Origin: Streptomyces tricolor
GTDB lineage: Bacteria; Actinomycetota; Actinomycetes; Streptomycetales; Streptomycetaceae
Length of the DNA: 43,915 nucleotides
Direction of reading: 5' to 3'
NCBI RefSeq assembly: GCF_002155905.1
Contig: NZ_MUMF01000144.1
Span: 1 to 43,915 of the forward strand
Shown here: in pieces, positions 40,979 through 43,915 of the stretch
Numbering within the stretch: position 1 is the first letter of the stretch
Layout: each line of letters starts with the position of its first letter
Notes under the pieces: generated by a model
Databases searched by the model: none
The model's input: only the letters and a program-made list of their open reading frames with translations
Told to the model about the DNA's origin: nothing
Position numbers and translations under genes: made by a program

Positions 40979-41039
40979 GTGGGTGTCGTCTCTGGCGGTG
41001 GCCGGGCCTTCGGGTCCGGCCACCCGCGTATGCGGGGTG

Positions 41040-42170
41040 CTATCGGGTTGCTCGCGCGGTGCGGGCGGTGTGCGCGGCTGTGGTGGTCGGTGGGCCGGCG
41101 CGGGTGGTGGGCGCGGGGCGCAGTCGTGGCGTCGGGACTGCTCCGGTGGCGTGCTGCCAGCGGGTGCGGATGGCGCCTATGTCGGCGAGGGAGCGGCGGG
41201 CGCCGACGACGAGTTGGAACGGGGTGTTCGCCGGGTCGCCGGCGTACGCCTCGATGCGCCGGCCGGTGTAATCGGCGGTGGCCAGGAGGGAACGCTTCAG
41301 GGCGCGCTCGCCCCAGTGCTCCACGGAACCAGCCGGGTCTGCCAGCATGCGCAGCACTTCGCCCGGTTCACTGCCGCCGTTCAGCAGGCCGCGCTGTTGG
41401 GCCTCCCACAGGACGGTGACGGGATCGACGGGCTCGCGGCGCCGGGCCAGGGCGGTCAGGCATTGCCAAAGGCCGGCGTGCAGGGGCAGGTGGAAGTCGT
41501 CGGGGAGCAGCCACCGGACGGACTCGATGTCGGTGGGGTGGGCGGTGGCGGTCGCGAGTAGCAGTTGCTCCTCCTCGACCGCCTCGGCGTAGTCGGGCGC
41601 GAGGGCCGGCGGTGGTGCCGCAGTGCGGGGCAGGACGCCGGCGCGCGGGGGGAAGCGGCTCGCGATGTCGTCCACCACCGCGGCAAGGGCGTCGGCTGCG
41701 GCGAGCACCGTCTGGACGGGGTGAGGGAGAGAGGCGTCGTGGACGGTCTGGACGAGGTGTTCGGCGGCACTCTGCAGACGGCGGCGGGCGCGTTCGGCCT
41801 CGACCATCCGCGCGTAGGCCGACGCGTGGCGGGGCCAGGGGCAGACCTGGATGAGGGTGTGCAGGTAGGCGGCGGTCAGCCCGCGCGCCTGCTCGCGTCC
41901 CGTGGCGAGCACCTGGTTGAGCCAGGTGGTGTTCCTCGCGTGCTCGGCAGGGTCGGGCGGCGGCAGGGTGCTGATCGCGTCGAACAGGGCGGCATGTGCG
42001 GCGGTGGAGAACGAGTCGGCGGCGATGCCGGTCACCTCGCCGAGGCGGTGCGGATCGAGGAGGAGGGCACCGAGGAGGGCCTGCTCGGCGTAGCGCACGG
42101 GTTGCGGCGGATGAGTGTCGGGCAGGTCGTCGAGGTCGTCATCCTCGTACGGGTCGGCGGGGTGGGGCAT
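41040..42170 (-). CDS. Protein with two DnaB N-terminal domains, no helicase domain
   Basis: A 376-residue protein. Residues 25-120 (AEQALLGALLLDPHRLGEVT, AADSFSTAAHAALFDAISTL) match the DnaB N-terminal helical domain. Residues 200-310 (EEQLLLATATAHPTDIESVR, FHLPLHAGLWQCLTALARR) repeat it. No RecA-type ATPase with Walker motifs follows; the end is a basic Pro/Thr tail. In DnaB this domain contacts primase and the ring neighbour, so the protein may recruit host replication proteins for an element. Its ATG follows the methyltransferase TAG directly (TAGATG), indicating coupling. Confidence 0.8.
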   Translation of the reverse strand: MPHPADPYEDDDLDDLPDTHPPQPVRYAEQALLGALLLDPHRLGEVTGIAADSFSTAAHAALFDAISTLPPPDPAEHARNTTWLNQVLATGREQARGLTAAYLHTLIQVCPWPRHASAYARMVEAERARRRLQSAAEHLVQTVHDASLPHPVQTVLAAADALAAVVDDIASRFPPRAGVLPRTAAPPPALAPDYAEAVEEEQLLLATATAHPTDIESVRWLLPDDFHLPLHAGLWQCLTALARRREPVDPVTVLWEAQQRGLLNGGSEPGEVLRMLADPAGSVEHWGERALKRSLLATADYTGRRIEAYAGDPANTPFQLVVGARRSLADIGAIRTRWQHATGAVPTPRLRPAPTTRAGPPTTTAAHTARTARATR

Positions 42171-43424
42171 CTAGGCGGCCAGGGTGAAGTCGTCGGGGGT
42201 GAGGGTCTTGCCCAGGTGTGGGGCCAGCAGGTGGGCTGCGAGCCGTGGCGGGACGGCGTTGCCGATCTGGCTGAAGACCTGGCCTTTGTTGCCTTGCCAC
42301 GGGTAGTCGGCGGGAAAGGACTGCAGGAGGCCGGCTTCCTGGGCGGTGATCCGGATCGGATCCGGTGCCGGTGAGTTGCCGTCCGGGGCGAGTGTGGGTT
42401 CGGCGACCCAGGTGCACTCGTTCGCGCGGTGTCCGAAGAACAAGGTGCCGGCAGGCTCGTCCACGCTGCGGATGGTGGCGTTGGACTGGTTGTTGCTGCG
42501 CAGAGACCAGGACCAGCGGTGCTTCGCGGAGGTGGGCGCCGGTGCCGGACCGTTCACCCCGGGACCATGCGGGTGTGCCCGGCCAGTACCGTCGCGATGG
42601 CGTTGCAGGACGTTGTCCGGGCCGGGCTGTGGTGTCCAGGTGCCGCGGTTGCGGGCGTCGATGAGGGTCTTGCGGGAGCCGGATGGGAATGGCTCGGGCC
42701 CTCCACCGGGGCCGCCGCCGGCGCACACGGTCGGCACCGGGCGGTCGGTGGCGCCCCAGCCGAGGGCCTCGGCCATGGACACCCACCGGGCGCGGCCCGG
42801 CCCGAACAGGCTCTCCGGCTCGGCGGTCTTGGCGTGCGTGGGCGGGGGAGGTTCGGCGGTACGGGTGCGTGACGCGAGCAGGATCGCCCGCCTTCTCGTC
42901 TGGGGGACGCCGTAGTCGGCGGCGTTGAGGATCCCGGCCCATACCGAGTAGCCCCAGGTGCGCAGGATCGCTGCGTACTGCTTCCACAGGGGCAGGACGT
43001 CCGGCACCTCCTCCATCGCGACCCAGTCGGGCTCGCCGACCGTGTTGAGGGCGTGCAGATAGCGCATCGGCTCGGCTGCGAGCAGGGAGCGCTCGTCACG
43101 GCACGCGGCAAGGAGGCGTTCGCGGGTGTCGCGTCCGGCGGCCAGGTCCTCGACCGCGGCGTGCACCAGCGGCTGGTCCACCAGGCCGAGGCGTTTGCCG
43201 GCCATGCTCCACGCCTGGCACGGAGGGGAAGCGATCAGCCCGCGCGTGCGGCCGATGAAGGGCCACGTCGGATACATCGCCACGTCGGTCCGGATCGTCA
43301 ACTGCCCGGCAGCGGCACGGGTTTTGCAGGCCCACTCGTCCCATTCCAGACCCACGTCCCGTACGCCGAGGACGCCCAGTGCTCTGCTCCAGCCGCCCGG
43401 ACCTGCGAAGAGGTCGAGTATCAC
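42171..43424 (-). CDS. DNA cytosine-C5 methyltransferase
   Basis: A 417-residue C5-cytosine methylase started at GTG 43424, which overlaps the upstream stop (GTGA). Motif I DLFAGPGG lies at 4-11, motif IV SPPCQAW with catalytic Cys69, motif VI MEEV for the usual ENV (137-140), motif VIII PQTRRRAILL (174-183) and motif X GNAVPP near the C-terminus. The variable region between VIII and X has a Gly/Pro-rich target-recognition segment. No restriction endonuclease gene is adjacent, so it may be a solitary methylase that protects element DNA from host restriction. Confidence 0.92.
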   Translation of the reverse strand: MILDLFAGPGGWSRALGVLGVRDVGLEWDEWACKTRAAAGQLTIRTDVAMYPTWPFIGRTRGLIASPPCQAWSMAGKRLGLVDQPLVHAAVEDLAAGRDTRERLLAACRDERSLLAAEPMRYLHALNTVGEPDWVAMEEVPDVLPLWKQYAAILRTWGYSVWAGILNAADYGVPQTRRRAILLASRTRTAEPPPPTHAKTAEPESLFGPGRARWVSMAEALGWGATDRPVPTVCAGGGPGGGPEPFPSGSRKTLIDARNRGTWTPQPGPDNVLQRHRDGTGRAHPHGPGVNGPAPAPTSAKHRWSWSLRSNNQSNATIRSVDEPAGTLFFGHRANECTWVAEPTLAPDGNSPAPDPIRITAQEAGLLQSFPADYPWQGNKGQVFSQIGNAVPPRLAAHLLAPHLGKTLTPDDFTLAA

Positions 43425-43915
43425 GTGGCTAGCCCGAAGTCGTCCTGCGTCAACGCATCCGCATCTCCGCGGCATGTCCAGGGCGAGCAGCCGTCCTCAA
43501 CGCCGTTCTCCAGCGCGTGGGCCTCGTCCGCGTCGATGCGCAGAGCGGCCCGTTCCGCGGCGGTGACGTGGTCGATCGGCGCCTGGCTCAGCGGGACGCG
43601 AGAGCGGTGCAGGAAAGCCTCGCCGAGCAGTCGGCTGCCCGCCGCGTTGGCGCGGGCGTTGCCTTGCCGGATGGCCGCGTCGAATTCAACGACGTCCGCC
43701 CACTCGGACGGCGATGTGTCCCTGATATGCCTCCACTGCGCATTTCCGTGGAACGGACATCCCAGGCAGCTTGATTTCGGCGTATCGGCAAGCCCGAGCG
43801 AGGTCAGGTAACGAACGCAGTCGGCCCTGCTCCAAGAGAGGTCCAGAAGAGGATGCCGGTTGCGCATGTACTTGACGTCTGCGTCCTTGGCGCGGTGGAA
43901 TTCGTCCGTGGAGAT
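43421..43915 (-). CDS. PAPS-reductase-like (adenine nucleotide alpha hydrolase) protein, partial
   Basis: The last 164 residues of a PAPS reductase/FAD synthetase-family protein; the N-terminus lies outside the window. Visible blocks are ISTDEFHRAKD, LDLSWSRADCVRYLTSLG, KSSCLGCPFH (a CxxC pair), WRHIRDTSPSEWADVVEFD and LHRSRVPL, matching phage- and plasmid-borne members. The PP-loop should be upstream. These proteins adenylate or transfer sulfur, and relatives include DndC of DNA phosphorothioation. Its stop overlaps the methyltransferase GTG, so both are co-expressed. A DNA-modification role is inferred. Confidence 0.75.
   Translation of the reverse strand: MSTDEFHRAKDADVKYMRNRHPLLDLSWSRADCVRYLTSLGLADTPKSSCLGCPFHGNAQWRHIRDTSPSEWADVVEFDAAIRQGNARANAAGSRLLGEAFLHRSRVPLSQAPIDHVTAAERAALRIDADEAHALENGVEDGCSPWTCRGDADALTQDDFGLAT

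Noticed and set aside
39608..41023. Plus-strand open frames of 200-300 codons across the DUF317 gene
   Set aside because: They are antisense to a protein with clear DUF317 blocks and have Gly/Val-rich artefact composition.

Overview
The window is high-GC actinomycete DNA, almost certainly a Streptomyces chromosome. It has GTG and TTG starts, secreted carbohydrate-active enzymes with Tat or Sec leaders, DUF5994, DUF6286, SPW-repeat and DUF317 families typical of Streptomyces, and a SpoIIE-type phosphatase. No complete RNA gene and no CRISPR array is visible.

Region 1 (1-5335) is a hemicellulose or arabinogalactan utilisation locus. A GH43 glycosidase (cut by the window edge) is divergent from a GH27 alpha-galactosidase with a ricin-type lectin tail, which overlaps a CE1-type esterase gene. 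A CE2-type SGNH esterase gene follows. The shared intergenic region carries several CGAA/TTCG palindromes.

Region 2 (5336-15053) is an envelope- and general-stress locus. It holds two DUF5994 paralogues, a membrane-anchored winged-helix-like protein, a DUF6131 peptide, an Asp23/AmaP/DUF6286/DUF2273 operon, an ECF sigma factor with a broken Asp23-like gene downstream, a protein ending in a RHIM/amyloid-like motif, an SPW-repeat membrane protein and a GAF-SpoIIE phosphatase. A perfect CRP-type palindrome and two sigma-B-like promoters suggest the control logic.

Region 3 (about 15055-34100) is a defence island in a scar zone. It opens with remnants of a STAS gene and of pcaD. Then come a helicase-less restriction-methylation polypeptide, a PIN-toxin remnant, an acetyltransferase, nested IS5- and IS701-type insertions inside an IS110 relic, a serine/threonine kinase with an N-terminal RelE/ParE-like module, and, divergent from it, a complete four-gene Qat anti-phage system (KAP ATPase, QatB, QueC-like, TatD-like). 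A pentapeptide-repeat membrane protein, a decayed IS630 and an intact IS110 (a candidate bridge-RNA element) close the region.

Region 4 (about 34100-43915) looks like the body of an integrative element or prophage. It has two copies of an excisionase-like helix-turn-helix gene with matching terminators, a DUF6308 gene, a CoiA-like nuclease, a truncated tRNA-Arg(UCU), a NucS-like/DUF5655 protein, a DUF317 protein, a duplicated DnaB N-terminal-domain protein, a cytosine-C5 methyltransferase and a PAPS-reductase-like gene running off the edge. Two ungapped 91-bp repeats bracket 35.3-39.6 kb.

The most notable items are the kinase fusion facing the Qat operon, the 91-bp repeats with strong hairpins, the CRP-like operator in the Asp23 locus, and the in-frame TGA in an Asp23-like gene. 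All function calls come from reading motifs by eye; no database search was run.
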